Part shown: positions 36,801-42,762 of the stretch, piece by piece
Position numbering within the stretch: position 1 is the first letter of the stretch
Layout: every line of letters begins with the position of its first letter
Assembly (NCBI GenBank): GCA_039566865.1
Contig: CM076956.1
Coordinates: 10,923,511-10,987,510 of the forward strand
Origin: Aurelia coerulea
Taxonomy: Eukaryota > Cnidaria > Scyphozoa > Semaeostomeae > Ulmaridae
Length of the DNA stretch: 64,000 nucleotides
Direction of reading: 5' to 3'
Made by a program: the position numbers and the translations under genes
Notes under the pieces: generated by a model
What the model saw: only the letters and a program-made list of their open reading frames with translations
Told to the model about the DNA's origin: nothing
Databases searched by the model: none

Positions 36801-36966
36801 GATCATCTATTTCATTTTGCAGTTCAAAAAGAATTATCCTGACATTTACCAGAAGAAATTCCCAGAGGACAATATTTCAACGTGCAGCACTTCAAGTCAG
36901 AGAACTTTGAGAATCAGGCAAGCTATCAGACCGTTTTTCTTTAAAAAAGGGAATTCCGAATTCTAA
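9727..36966 (+). CDS. DEPDC1: DEP domain-containing protein 1 (DEPDC1-type), 10 coding exons, 798 aa
   Basis: Spliced model: 9727-9801, 14515-15830, 16521-16624, 17393-17440, 19518-19673, 20510-20676, 22778-22900, 23925-23981, 35071-35277, 36823-36966. All introns are GT-AG and every junction keeps frame. Residues about 26-118 form the DEP domain (WNQMIRNFREG, HDAVDW, LLQKFLENGIIED, HLYRF). Residues about 119-463 are Ser/Pro-rich and probably disordered, with two CDK-like SPTKR sites near 342 and 356. Exons 3-8 match the RhoGAP-like region of DEPDC1 (PEWTLSAMKYL, PTYEGFESDVFRAV, LLIPTWNRKQMYLILRFM). Exons 9-10 carry the conserved SYCVQYTKNEFAKQ, KKKRLKEFKKNYPDIYQKKF segment. Vertebrate DEPDC1A is close in length (811 aa). 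Known family members act in mitosis and Rho signalling and lack a classical GAP arginine finger. DEPDC1 and DEPDC1B arose by duplication in vertebrates, so this is probably the single ancestral type. Confidence 0.93.
10478..10661. mobile_element. Foldback MITE, copy 1 of a two-copy family
   Basis: Ends TTGTTGGGGAAACAAGATAC and, inverted, TTGTTGGGGAGACGAGATAC. The arms continue through GGTTTGTCCGA and ATGTATGTGTCC. A second copy lies at 58327-58517. No clear target-site duplication was read. Confidence 0.85.
10801..11743. mobile_element. Possible TIR element in DEPDC1 intron 1
   Basis: Starts AGGCCTTTTCG and ends CGAAAAGGCCT, both followed inward by ACGCGTG and CACACG-rich tracts in opposite orientation. 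AAATCC occurs just outside each end, one base off. The interior has a T-run at 11203 and a short open stretch at 11048-11317 that I cannot assign. Confidence 0.45.
11757..12002 (+). pseudogene. 3' end of a non-LTR retrotransposon ORF2 (LINE fragment)
   Basis: The frame reads NNRVSYQGTKMKSTIHHRPN, then SILLLGPQIWNALLK and MFKRLIKKWDG before a stop. This resembles the extreme C-terminus of CR1/jockey-like reverse transcriptases (the 'GPKIWNSLP...FKSLLK' block). It lacks the RT and endonuclease domains, so it is a 5'-truncated remnant inside DEPDC1 intron 1, on the same strand. Confidence 0.75.
12840..13319 (-). pseudogene. LINE ORF2 C-terminal fragment with zinc-binding RT tail
   Basis: Minus-strand frame reads WNLLDSDTRCSKSIAEFKQK, LLSKIRP, then LRLQFSALNEHRFRHRF, CNCG and HFLLHCPLFNNSR. 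The CxC...HxxxxC pattern with HRFRHRF is the typical C-terminal tail of CR1/jockey-like LINE ORF2. It is open for about 160 codons and ends at a TAA near 12840. No upstream RT is present, so it is a truncated copy, antisense to DEPDC1. It is a different subfamily from the 11757 fragment. Confidence 0.85.
13518..14054. mobile_element. CCGGGTGTCCC-family MITE, about 537 bp
   Basis: Left end CCAGGTGTCCCAAGAAAATG, right end (inverted) CAGGGTGTCTGAAAAAGTAC. TA follows the right end. The interior matches the element at 39534-40077 in reverse orientation (for example ATTATCAGTGC/ATTTATGACC landmarks and GGTCATAAATGACAG). Confidence 0.8.
14215..14440. other. GC-rich block of unknown nature
   Basis: A GC-rich island in AT-rich intron 1 with small hairpins (CGTCCCTTCCGAAAGGACG) just before exon 2. 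It resembles dispersed repeat sequence more than a coding exon. A GTGAGT lies at 14283, but no frame fits the DEPDC1 junctions. Confidence 0.35.
14515..15830 (+). CDS. DEPDC1: DEPDC1 exon 2 (DEP domain and disordered linker)
   Basis: Starts after TTTCATTTCAG with WNQ and ends AG|GTAAAT in phase 2. It holds the whole DEP domain and a long hydrophilic linker. The frame is open upstream to the acceptor, so the ATG at 14524 is internal, not the start. Confidence 0.95.
16070..16290. repeat. Internal fragment of the 540-bp CCGGGTGTCCC MITE
   Basis: AATTTCAAAACCAATCACAA and GAAGATCGGC...GATCGACC match the interior of the elements at 20747 and 39534. No ends remain. Lies in intron 2. Confidence 0.55.
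16521..16624 (+). CDS. DEPDC1: DEPDC1 exon 3
   Basis: Enters in phase 2 after TTTTTCAG and leaves in phase 1 at GTAAGG. Encodes LKDSLEMESLDDVINVSLV, matching the family's LGVPSLEEVINP stretch at the start of the RhoGAP-like region. Confidence 0.88.
17393..17440 (+). CDS. DEPDC1: DEPDC1 exon 4 (48-nt microexon-like)
   Basis: Encodes AEIPEWTLSAMKYLVE, phase 1 in and out, with a strong GTGAGT donor. Using that donor restores WP at the next junction (VEW|PNSKK), as in the family's ANWPRSN; the GTAAAG two bases downstream would run into a stop. Confidence 0.9.
17711..18305. mobile_element. TA-flanked foldback MITE, 595 bp, DEPDC1 intron 4
   Basis: TA|CCGGGTGTCCCAAAATGATG at the left and CATCATTTTGGGACACCCAG|TA at the right. 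The arms extend inward for much of the element (CATGTCCATAACC..., CGTTTTCATGTCGAAAAG...), so it can fold as one long imperfect hairpin. Confidence 0.9.
18441..19142. mobile_element. CAGGGTGTC-ended MITE, 702 bp, DEPDC1 intron 4
   Basis: Left CAGGGTGTCTCAGAAAAATT, then GCTCGACGTTTGATTAAATA; right end is the inverse (TATTTAATCAAACGCCGAAC, then AATTTTTTGTGACAGCCTG) followed by TA. The left-end type recurs at 34240 and 34647. Confidence 0.85.
19518..19673 (+). CDS. DEPDC1: DEPDC1 exon 5
   Basis: Acceptor TGCAG|GG, donor G|GTAAAC, phase 1. Encodes PTYEGFESDVFRAVQDHYES and EPLMTYNMFKIF, matching PTYVGFERDVFRTIADYF and PLLTFEYYELF of the RhoGAP-like fold. Confidence 0.92.
19910..20509. mobile_element. 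CCGGGTGTCCC MITE abutting the exon 6 acceptor
   Basis: Left end TA|CCGGGTGTCCCAAAAAAGTA, then GGTTGACTCCAGCGATGTGA. The inverted counterpart TCACATCGCTAGAGTCAACC lies at 20463-20482, and the degenerate terminal bases run directly into GCCCCACAG, the exon 6 splice acceptor. Inner arms pair around GGCCAAAAGGC/AGCTCTGG. Confidence 0.8.
20510..20676 (+). CDS. DEPDC1: DEPDC1 exon 6
   Basis: Acceptor GCCCCACAG, donor CTA|GTAAGT. Encodes QEILQHICLLIPTWNRKQMY then LILRFMDKIAKN, matching the LQLCCLLLPPPNRRKLQLLMRM helix pair. The large insertion that vertebrate DEPDC1A carries before this helix is absent. The acceptor lies at the edge of a MITE (19910-20509). Confidence 0.92.
20747..21443. mobile_element. 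CCGGGTGTCCC MITE, 697 bp
   Basis: TA|CTGGGTGTCCCAAAAAGGTA at the left; AGAGTACTCTTTTGGGATAC then CTGG|TA at the right. Lies in DEPDC1 intron 6 and shares its right TA with the next element. Confidence 0.85.
21446..21633. mobile_element. Short CCGGGTGTCCC MITE, 188 bp
   Basis: TA|CCAGGTGTCCCAAATAAGTA on the left and TACTTTTTTTGGGACACCCG then G|TA on the right. It is an internally deleted relative of the 540-bp elements, directly adjacent to 20747-21443. Confidence 0.9.
21830..21960. other. GC-rich patch in intron 6
   Basis: Locally GC-rich sequence (CCCGGCTGTCTGCCTGCCG, CGGCTGCGGTGCGCGGGC) with no open frame of note. Probably repeat-derived; not assigned. Confidence 0.3.
22322..22485. repeat. 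Long inverted repeat (hairpin)
   Basis: Arms of about 75 bp: ATGATTCAAGTA...GATGTTAAAAAGC, ACGACGTTTCGAGCGTATAC, TCGTTATCAAGTCTT, then the inverse (AAGTCTTGATAACGA, GTATACGTTCGAAACGTCG) after a 10-base loop. A compact foldback element in intron 6. Confidence 0.9.
22778..22900 (+). CDS. DEPDC1: DEPDC1 exon 7
   Basis: Phase 0 both sides, 41 codons. Encodes VVRSFHRAIARNKEMNN through VMFMVENHESILK, equivalent to the MIHTFSRCVL to LVSFLMDHHQEIL part of the family. Confidence 0.9.
23925..23981 (+). CDS. DEPDC1: DEPDC1 exon 8 (57 nt)
   Basis: Phase 0, acceptor GTCATAG, donor GTGAGT. Encodes VPEELKYLDQKSNETPAAM; ILK|VPEEL matches the family ILQVPSYL motif at the end of the RhoGAP-like region. Confidence 0.87.
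24090..24470. repeat. Dispersed repeat with iterated GTTCACATTG motifs
   Basis: GTTCACATTG or close variants occur four times between 24170 and 24360, interleaved with CGTTTTCAAAAAC/CGTTTTTGTGC. The right end carries the inverse (GTGTGAACAAGC). Looks like a MITE rather than a gene; intron 8. Confidence 0.6.
25597..26103. mobile_element. Foldback element, 507 bp, intron 8
   Basis: CATAGGGCTCAAATCTTT at the left and its inverse AAAGATTTGAGCCCTATG at the right. Further pairing is seen through TACTTTGCTGTAAATCTGCC / GGCAAATTTACAGCAAAGCA. Related fragments near 33380 and 38640. Confidence 0.8.
27012..27863 (+). CDS. Intronless nested gene: Ser-rich, probably N-myristoylated 283-aa protein
   Basis: Single open frame inside DEPDC1 intron 8, same strand. 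The ATG has A at -3 and G at +4 (CAAACATGG), a near-ideal start context. The protein begins MGTTASSF: Gly2 with Ser6 is a standard N-myristoylation signal, suggesting membrane attachment. The rest is hydrophilic, Ser/Lys/Arg-rich and probably disordered, with a basic phospho-site-like RRRKSSL near 111 and an acidic C-terminus ending DEVDEEI. No enzyme domain or transmembrane segment is seen. An AATAAA at 28095 lies 232 bases after the stop. I do not recognise the family. Lack of introns could mean a retrocopy or an ancient single-exon gene. Confidence 0.72.
   Translation: MGTTASSFDKSQSRSSSRNSNMNQDSDKIVVSRKFTSPKCKDLSTGSSITYFTCNSEKSLISNPLPGQVDEILPDDEINAAAISCSISSSEEVIAVSDYVERGIVTNGTVRRRKSSLRDVLDTTKDSFNKKPGPVRSFDSLSAIEVLDRKRFPVLTVSERPKRIKSAMLESLKVVVPSLKRNNSGRKLSRSKSKGKPLMVPSSTNVLQLSKKSNVVTEEAPGDFILTDFSPEPVDDLEEDAICVVEKMHSSDSCSAVELFGENLGNFDRQRVLSRVDEVDEEI
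27984..28028. repeat. CCATT pentanucleotide microsatellite
   Basis: About eight CCATT units (one with a substitution) in the 3' region of the 27012 gene. Confidence 0.95.
28095..28100 (+). terminator. Candidate poly(A) signal AATAAA
   Basis: Canonical hexamer downstream of the 283-aa gene, in GAGCAATAAAAATTC. Confidence 0.5.
28540..28880. repeat. Two to three tandem units of about 158 bp
   Basis: TATGAGGACATTTCAGTGAA at 28623 recurs at 28781 as TATGAGGACATGTCAGTGAA. Flanking GTTTCATTTAT, AATTGATAAATTGCTTGGAA blocks recur with the same spacing. Confidence 0.8.
29660..31080. repeat. 197-bp tandem repeat built on a MITE end
   Basis: ATACTGGGTGAATCAGAAA occurs at 29841, 29919, 30116, 30313, 30391, 30588, 30785 and 30982. 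The spacing is 197 bp except for two truncated units of 78 bp. Each unit holds TA|CTGGGTGAATCAG, the end type of the TA-flanked MITEs, then TTGTAGCTCTCAATCTATTT and AAAATCCGTCGTATCGATCA. Confidence 0.93.
31400..32177. repeat. 159-bp tandem repeat next to the nested minus-strand gene
   Basis: The block AATCATCCAGTTTTGTGTTT recurs at about 31700, 31860 and 32019, with degenerate copies near 31415 and 31530. Spacing is 159-161 bp. Other shared blocks: CATTAGCTGTTAAT, TTTGAATCTACAAGAACTTT, TCACGCTGATTACTGGGATC. The last unit runs into the stop codon of the 32178 gene. An AATAAA on the minus strand at 31958-31963 lies in one unit. Confidence 0.92.
32178..32720 (-). CDS. Nested antisense gene: 180-aa acidic Ser/Thr-rich protein
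   Basis: Single-exon frame inside DEPDC1 intron 8, opposite strand. The start is the ATG at 32720, with an in-frame TAA two codons upstream. The N-terminal half is Ser/Lys-rich (GSSSKSKIST, SSKRVVTSSGSSK). The middle is acidic (GDEEDETANETE). A cluster of five cysteines (about residues 137-154, PCPFGICPEDVPCQCLDDC) could bind metal or form disulfides. There is no signal peptide or membrane segment. A minus-strand TATAAA lies about 214 bases upstream of the start codon. I do not recognise the family; the biased composition over 180 codons and the delimited start support a real gene, but expression evidence is lacking. Confidence 0.65.
   Translation of the reverse strand: MDRRGSVKSEMLKSFFGSNGSSSKSKISTCETSYKSSKRVVTSSGSSKVAVYETEAKGKVTSETIGGETTTESDFTGAERYAEIDNEEGGGDIKQDLAALMSKDFESMMNTPLHLMLGDEEDETANETEAIVGPNPCPFGICPEDVPCQCLDDCEVDVDGGATADTIVITQQLENTKVDD
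32934..32939 (-). promoter_or_regulatory. Candidate TATA box for the nested antisense gene
   Basis: Reads TATAAA on the minus strand (AGATATAAAGCTGG), about 214 bases before the ATG, which would allow a 5'UTR near 180 bases. Confidence 0.35.
33636..33910. mobile_element. CACTC-ended TA-flanked MITE, 275 bp
   Basis: TA|CACTCTTTTTTGTATAAGAA at the left and TTCTTATGAGAAAAAAGAGT then G|TA at the right. Related copies: 45833-46216, 51575-51913 and 49218-49950. Confidence 0.88.
34100..34730. repeat. 407-bp tandem duplication carrying a MITE end
   Basis: AGACGGTTTATGATGTCTTA, GAAGATTTAGCTAAGCTTGG, GTGTCAAGTTTATTGCTGTA and GGGTGTCCCAAAAAATTGTT all occur twice, with the second set 407 bases downstream (34241 versus 34648 for the last). 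No intact right terminus is present. Confidence 0.88.
35071..35277 (+). CDS. DEPDC1: DEPDC1 exon 9
   Basis: Acceptor TTATTATAAG, donor GAG|GTAAGA, phase 0, 69 codons. SYCVQYTKNEFAKQAEDCTK and LLNLIVGDDTL, KIKKKRLKE match the SYCKQISAQEFDEQK and LLENIIKNRSL, KEKRKKLKQ block that is diagnostic for DEPDC1. Confidence 0.93.
35302..35373. repeat. Hairpin immediately downstream of the exon 9 donor
   Basis: AGACTTGCCCCAAGTCTATT and its inverse AATAGACTTGGGGCAAGTCT flank a short loop, 25 bases after the DEPDC1 exon 9 splice donor. Confidence 0.85.
35491..35541. repeat. ATTC tetranucleotide microsatellite
   Basis: About eleven ATTC-type units in DEPDC1 intron 9. Confidence 0.95.
35772..36397. mobile_element. 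Probable TIR element with AGACCGGTCT motifs
   Basis: Left end near TTTTTACATGAGAACAGGCG, right end near GCACGAGTTTCTCATGTGAT. Internal TTTCAGACCGGTCTGAAATT palindromes pair with TTTCAGACCGATCT. The boundaries are approximate. Confidence 0.5.
36823..36966 (+). CDS. DEPDC1: DEPDC1 exon 10 (stop codon)
   Basis: Acceptor TTCATTTTGCAG, phase 0. FKKNYPDIYQKKFPEDN continues KKKRLKE from exon 9 exactly as QFQKEYPLIYQKRFPTTE does in the family. It ends FFFKKGNSEF and TAA. The only AATAAA seen downstream, 37657-37662, would place a MITE copy in the 3'UTR. Confidence 0.93.
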   Translation, partial: FKKNYPDIYQKKFPEDNISTCSTSSQRTLRIRQAIRPFFFKKGNSEF

Positions 36967-37058
36967 TCAGCAACGTAAATTATGAAAACATGTATATGCA
37001 TAGGCAAGAAGATATTGGTAGTGGAGACCAACTGGTATGCCGCACAGTGATCCAGAAT

Positions 37059-37611
37059 TAGACTTATGAAGATGAGTCCCTTGTATCCCTGCGGTACCTT
37101 GCTCACAGGGACTCATAATGAAACAGTTAAAAACCTGACCCTATCTTCTGCATTCGATTGATCGAATCTGGATCGAACGACTGCTTCGGCTCTATTCAAC
37201 GGTCATTCCTCAGAAAGGAAATGCGATAGAAACCACGGTAAGCAGACACTTAATCAACAAAACTTGGTATTCATCTGAAGAAGAAAGTTCACTTTACCTG
37301 GTGAGTGCAAAATAAGTCTTTTAATGCTGCAATTTCCATGTTTTTAAGACCAAGACATATGAGAGAAATCTTCAAGTACCTGCTGCAGCAACTTCTTTCA
37401 AATTTAGTCAACTGCGTCAATCGAATTGGAGGTTCGAAACTGATTGTTCTTTGCCAAATCTCGCAATCTGATTGGTATGCTAGGAATCCCAGCATATTAG
37501 GCCTAAATAGGGTCAACTTTTTCAGAGTAATATTATGAGTCTCTGTTGACTGAAGCGCCATCAAGAAGTCAAAGAGCACAGGGAAACAAGAGACTCACCG
37601 TCATAAGTCTA
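37059..37611. mobile_element. TAGACTTATGA-ended MITE, copy A, 9-bp TSD
   Basis: Flanked by exact ATCCAGAAT repeats (37050-37058 and 37612-37620). Starts TAGACTTATGAAGATGAGTC and ends with the inverse (GACTCACCGTCATAAGTCTA). TSD length and inverted ends suit a Mutator-like MITE. Confidence 0.95.
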
Positions 37612-37957
37612 ATCCAGAATGCCAGGTAGGACAAAATCATAAAAAGTGAACAAAATAATAAAGTTCCATCTGAAAATAGAGTGGCCGTAATGCTTTTTGA
37701 ACGATTCGGTTTGAAGCATTTGGTAAAACTTTCTCCGAAAGTAGCTCTCAATTTTAGAATTTACTGGAAAGAAGCACCCTCGTATTTTGTGATGTATTTT
37801 TGCAGCATAAATGTAAATCTTTTGAAAAGTTGGTTTGAGATTATATGACCTCTTTCTCTGAATTGAATGGCTCGATAGAAAATTATGCTCGCTACCTCGC
37901 TAAAATTCTACCACTGGACTTTTCAGGAATCTTGAATGTTTTCGAAATTACAGCCTA

Positions 37958-38387
37958 CCGTAAATCCTCAAGTGAGCCCCTAGGGGCTTAGTTTGCAAAT
38001 ATTATTTTTGGGATTGGGGTTTATTTAGTAGCAGTCAAAAATATTTCCAGGACTAAGCTTTTATTTTACTTGAGGCTGGTCAGTATTCTTAAAAAAGCAG
38101 ATATATTGGGATATATTGTTTTCGAGGCAATATTTAAGCCCGAGTACGTTGAAAAAAACACGAAGAAATTCAGTCAAAAAAGAGAATATTTGACAAGAAC
38201 TTGAAAATAGTAAAAACAGTTGTATTTTTGTGTAATTGAGCAATGAATTGAGTGATAACTTGAAATTTATGAAATTTTTGTAAAGATATGAAATTTTTTG
38301 GTTAATCCCCCATTGGGGCTTATTCGAGGGTGGGGGTTTATTTCGCAAAAAATCTCTTGGGGTGGGGGCTTATTCGAGAATTTACGG
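37958..38387. mobile_element. CCGTAAAT-ended TA-flanked MITE, 430 bp
   Basis: TA|CCGTAAATCCTCAAGTGAGC at the left; GGGCTTATTCGAGAATTTAC then GG|TA at the right. The termini are rich in GGGGCTTAT, a motif seen again near 50660 and 57850. Confidence 0.85.
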
Positions 38388-38859
38388 TATTTTATATTTC
38401 AACTCATTTGAGGATCTGACGTCATCAAACTTATTAATCGTGAGCCAGAAGAGTGAAAGACTTGTGCTCGATTGTAGACGTTCATATAAACTAAGGTTTT
38501 CTTTAAAATTAGTTTAAGCCTCTTCAAAAAGTTTAGAAATTACGATGAACTTTTCTTGAATTCTTAAAAAAGAATAAAAACTCTCTAATTCTGAAAATAT
38601 AGAAGATTTCTAAAAAGTCTAAACGGCAGAATTAAGCAAAATAGCTAAAATTTCTTTCAAATCATTCAATTTAAAGAAATAGGCCACACAATTTTACACC
38701 AACCTTTTGTCAGATTTGGAACCCATGCTATTTTGATTCGTTATGGAATTGCTTCAACTGGAAGCCACATAAAACTGATTTTCAAATCGCCATTATTTGC
38801 TATTTCTTCCCTGCCTTCTGGATCACTGTTGACCGTGTTATTTATTTTCATGATTTACT

Positions 38860-39290
38860 GACTATTTAACGAACGCTCGTGCAACAGATCATAACTAATC
38901 CACCACGTAAACATTGCCTCTCTGTCGACTCATTTCGAGTCTTTAGAACATTTAATCAACGTTTTTTGTCGCTTTTAGTGTTTCGGAAACCTACTTCTAG
39001 CTCAAGAAACAGAAGATTAAAGAATTTATAAAAATCCTTGAATCTAGAATCTGGATTTTCGCTATAGATTAAAACAAAAATCGTCAAGATCGTTGCAGTG
39101 TACGATTTATCGTAGCCTTTCAAAAGTGGATTGTTGTTGAACCCGTAAGGATGACTTAAACGGCACAGAAGGGTAGAACTTGAACTACAGTCAGATTTTA
39201 TACATACGAACAGACCGCAAGCTCTAATAACGAATTCTACACTGCGCTGCTGATTTTTTGCAACCAAAAGTTAAAGAGGCTTTGCCGTCG
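38860..39290. other. Intergenic sequence, probable repeat fragment
   Basis: Contains a 103-codon minus-strand open frame (38956-39267) without recognisable domains. TCGTGCAACAGATCATAACT and GTACGATTTATCGTAG resemble parts of 41430-41970, so it is more likely a decayed element than a gene. Confidence 0.35.
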
Positions 39291-39533
39291 AAACCAAACA
39301 AACATGGGGTCAGGCAAAGACACGCCAATAGCCAATATCGATATCTGTATGCGAAGCTTCCTGTTTAGTTAATTGAAGACAAAGGACGCTGCTGCAATTT
39401 CTCAGTGCAGCGTTGGTCTTTGGGTGAAAGACCTTTCTGAATCCCCCCTCGAAATCGGTTTGTATCGCAGCAATCGTTGGAAAAATGGAATATTTTAGAA
39501 GTAAATATAAAATCTGCGATCGTTAATCTACCA

Positions 39534-40077
39534 CCGGGTGTCCCAAAAAAAGTACTCCCGTTTAAAAAATCACTAAAAATTGATTATCAAACCTTTTATA
39601 AAATTTTCTTTTTGACTTGTTTTGTCAAAGACCCAAAAATATTTATAGATGCTAAAATGTTTGCTTTTGATGCAACCAGGTAGAAAAATTACATGCTAAA
39701 AAACCTTATTTTGAGCTATAGTTTTTAAGCAAAATCCTCAATCTTGCCTAACAGTCAAAATTTTCAGATTTTTCATCGTCATCGAAGTCTCCAATGATAG
39801 TGTGCATTTCTTTCTGTCATTTATGACCAAACTAGAAGCGTTATATGCACAAAGGAATTGATCTGGCAAGCATAAATGCTCTTTTGCAGCATGATTCAAA
39901 ACCAGGTAGCCCTAAAAGAGCTAAATTTGCTAATTTCAAACCAATTACAAGATCAGCTCTGTCTGAGAAAATAATTTGGTCCTTGATCTACTTGGCAAAA
40001 AAAGAAAATTGAAGATCGGTCATGTAATAAAATTTTGGTGATTTTTCAAACGGGAGTACTTTTTTTGGGACACCCGG
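39534..40077. mobile_element. Full-length CCGGGTGTCCC MITE, 544 bp
   Basis: CCGGGTGTCCCAAAAAAAGT at the left and ACTTTTTTTGGGACACCCGG|TA at the right. Interior is the reverse complement of 13518-14054. Confidence 0.9.
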
Positions 40078-40304
40078 TAGAATGTGAAACTATTTTCCAA
40101 AAATGTTTTAGATTGGCTTCAGGAAAAGATTTTTGTATGCATCTCGTTTTGCAAAAAAATCCTTGAAACGGTGGCACAGCCCTTTTGAGGTAACTTTTAA
40201 AAAAATATTTAATCTTCCAGCATATCGTCAACAATTCAGAGGGTTCCTGCTGATGCTTGCGTTTCCTTTTCAAAATTTCGTGCCCAAGTTCAGTAATTCC
40301 TCAG

Positions 40305-40442
40305 CAGTGGCGGACACTTTGCCAGCTATTGTTTAAATTAAAAAGCATTGTTTATTTCTATTGTTTTTGAACAAAAAATCTTTGTTCTAGCCAACATTGG
40401 GGGGCGATCGCACCTCCTGGCCCCCCCAAGTGTCCGCCACTG
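40305..40442. mobile_element. hAT-like MITE, 138 bp, 8-bp TSD
   Basis: Exact TTCCTCAG repeats at 40297-40304 and 40443-40450. The termini are CAGTGGCGGACACTT and its perfect inverse. The 8-bp TSD with CAGTGGCGG ends is the hAT signature. Contains a C/G run (CCTGGCCCCCCCAAG). Confidence 0.97.
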
Positions 40443-40904
40443 TTCCTCAGTTTTTGGTGTTAAGAATTTTTCTGGAACTTTAGTTGATATTCATGATTAT
40501 CGCGTTTAAATAGCGCTATGCTTGTATCGCGTAATTTTTGTTTCTGTGATCCTAAGGACTGCAGTTTCAGTTGTCTCAGTTTGTCTGTTGCATGACTTAT
40601 ATTTATCCAATAAATTTGTCAGGTTTCCATTGGCCTGGCTCAGTAAGTCCCCACTAATCAGAAACTTATTCTTCAAAATCAATCGGTAAAATTTCTTTTA
40701 TAGATAAGTGGATCAAACCAGAACAGTGACAATATCTTTCTAAAAGATCTCTAAAATAACCTTTAATATCCGTGCATTTTTAAGATCTGAAGTTATTTTC
40801 ATTTGCCTTCTCTCATGGAGATTGTGCGGATAATGGCTTCAACAATACTCGAGTTCTTTCTTTGCATTTTAAAATTTGGAGACAATTTCCTCCAAGAAGA
40901 TGAC

Positions 40905-41297
40905 TAGACTTATGACGATGATTCACTTGTATCCCTGCGGTAGACCTGCTCAACAGGGACTCGTAATGAAAGAAACAATGACAAAGCTGACCCTGTAATA
41001 TGCATTCATCAGTCGAATTATGATGGCATCACGGCTTCGAATCTCGAATCTCGGCCTCTAATCTCGAATCTCGTCCGAATGTTATCAGTTGTTCAATCGA
41101 ATCGAAAGTTCTATCATAGTTGCCATCACCATAGTAATTCACAAATCTCGCAATCTGATTGGTGCTCTAGGAAGCCGAGAGTTTGGGCCTAAATAGGGTC
41201 AGGTTTTTCATGGTGATATTATGAGTCTCTGTTGACCGAAGAGCCATAATTAAGTCAAAGAGCACAGGGAAACAAGGGACTGCAGGTCATAAGTCTA
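40905..41297. mobile_element. TAGACTTATGA-ended MITE, copy B
   Basis: Termini TAGACTTATGACGATGATTC and the inverse ending CAGGTCATAAGTCTA. Flanks GAAGATGAC / CAAGATGAC match at 8 of 9 bases. Confidence 0.92.
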
Positions 41298-41429
41298 CAA
41301 GATGACTTACCTTTTACGATCAGTTTCTAATTTTTGGAGACTTACTGTATATCAATGTTTCCTGCAGGGAAAGTAAATAGTTAAGTAACTTTTTTTATCG
41401 GGGAATATTTTGGAAAAATGATTTTGTAT

Positions 41430-41970
41430 GGTAATGCCAGGCGAGTCAGAAAAAGTTAGCGATACAGAAAAATTTTCATTATTTAAAGGGGATTAGGTGG
41501 CCAAGGAAGCATATATAAGTGGCTCAAGCCTCTTGCGGTCAAATTCTAGCCAATCAGATATCAGTATTTCCAGTTGATGCAGGTCAGTTTCCCAAATATA
41601 TGGTGCAGCACTTGTCACTGCCTTTGTGTCTCTATCTTTGCATCGCTATTTTTCCCTTTAAGATATTTTGAATTGACAAAAGTAATACCAAAAGATTATA
41701 GGATGAAGTTCGTGCAACTGATCACTACTAATCAAATCAAATCCTTACTTCGCAAGTCGTTTCCAATAGTTTCCTTATTTTCCTTTGTAATTCTGTTTTT
41801 AGAAAAAATGATCGTTGTTTTTCGATCGATCTATAAATCGCTTATAACACGAAAGGCAGGCCGATGAAAATCGAAAAATAAAATCCAGAGTATTTTGACT
41901 AAAGATTGAATCTCGAAAATGGCCTAGCGTACGATTTATAACGCATTGTCAAAAATGGATACATTTTGGC
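41430..41970. other. Probable decayed TA-type element
   Basis: Begins near CCAGGCGAGTCAGAAAAAGT and ends near ATTTTGGCGCACCCGG|TA, a loose inverted match to the TA-MITE ends. Interior has open stretches without domains (41574-41867). Confidence 0.4.
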
Positions 41971-42110
41971 GCACCCGGTAGGTCGAAAAAGAACCAAAAT
42001 CATTGGCCATAAACACTCATTTTGCTGTAAGAATTTTACGTAGCCTTCGAATATTACATGACCATCCCTTTCTGGCATCCTAGGATATCCAACGATGCTA
42101 AGGACGAACA

Positions 42111-42267
42111 GGCCCGTAGGAAGCGGGGGGTAGGGGGGGGGCTCAAGCCCCCCAATAATTTTTTAAAACAATGGTGCTACGTCACATGACTTAATTAGAT
42201 GTATTGTTCTCTATTGTTTTAAGAACAATTGCCCCCCCCCAATCCGAAGCTTCTTCCTACGGCCCTG
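42111..42267. mobile_element. Short TIR MITE with 10-bp TSD
   Basis: AGGACGAACA occurs exactly at 42101-42110 and 42268-42277. Ends GGCCCGTAGGAAGC and inverted GGGCCGTAGGAAGAAGC, with long G and C runs just inside that can pair. Confidence 0.92.
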
Positions 42268-42762
42268 AGGACGAACAATGTTACCCTATTATTATTAGGT
42301 ACAATTTCGTCGCATGGTTCAATGTCATGTAGCTCACAGTAGCCCATTTGTTTGCTAGTGATATCGTACGCTGAATTTTCATCTGACTTGCCTGGTATGT
42401 TTGAAATTATAGTCTTTCTCAAATTGGATGTCACCTGCAAATGCCTGCGAATAACAGCAATAGAAGTGTTTGGCAAACGAATGTTACGTTATCGCAAATC
42501 TCAGGAAACCTCTTATTTGAGACGGACTTTAGATGTAATCTTGCTATGCTGTTGATATTTATAGGATGTCATTTATATTGACGATATGATAGTACTGTAT
42601 TCAAACTTGATTGTTTTCTTATATTGTTCAAAATCGTTCCAATACAGAATAATTCCATAGATTGAAGGAACAAAGAGTGTTACTGATTGGCAAGAATAAT
42701 GTAAATAAAAGGCTGATCCGTTGCACTTTTTGTTACGGATCCAAAGGTGTACGTACTGGTTC

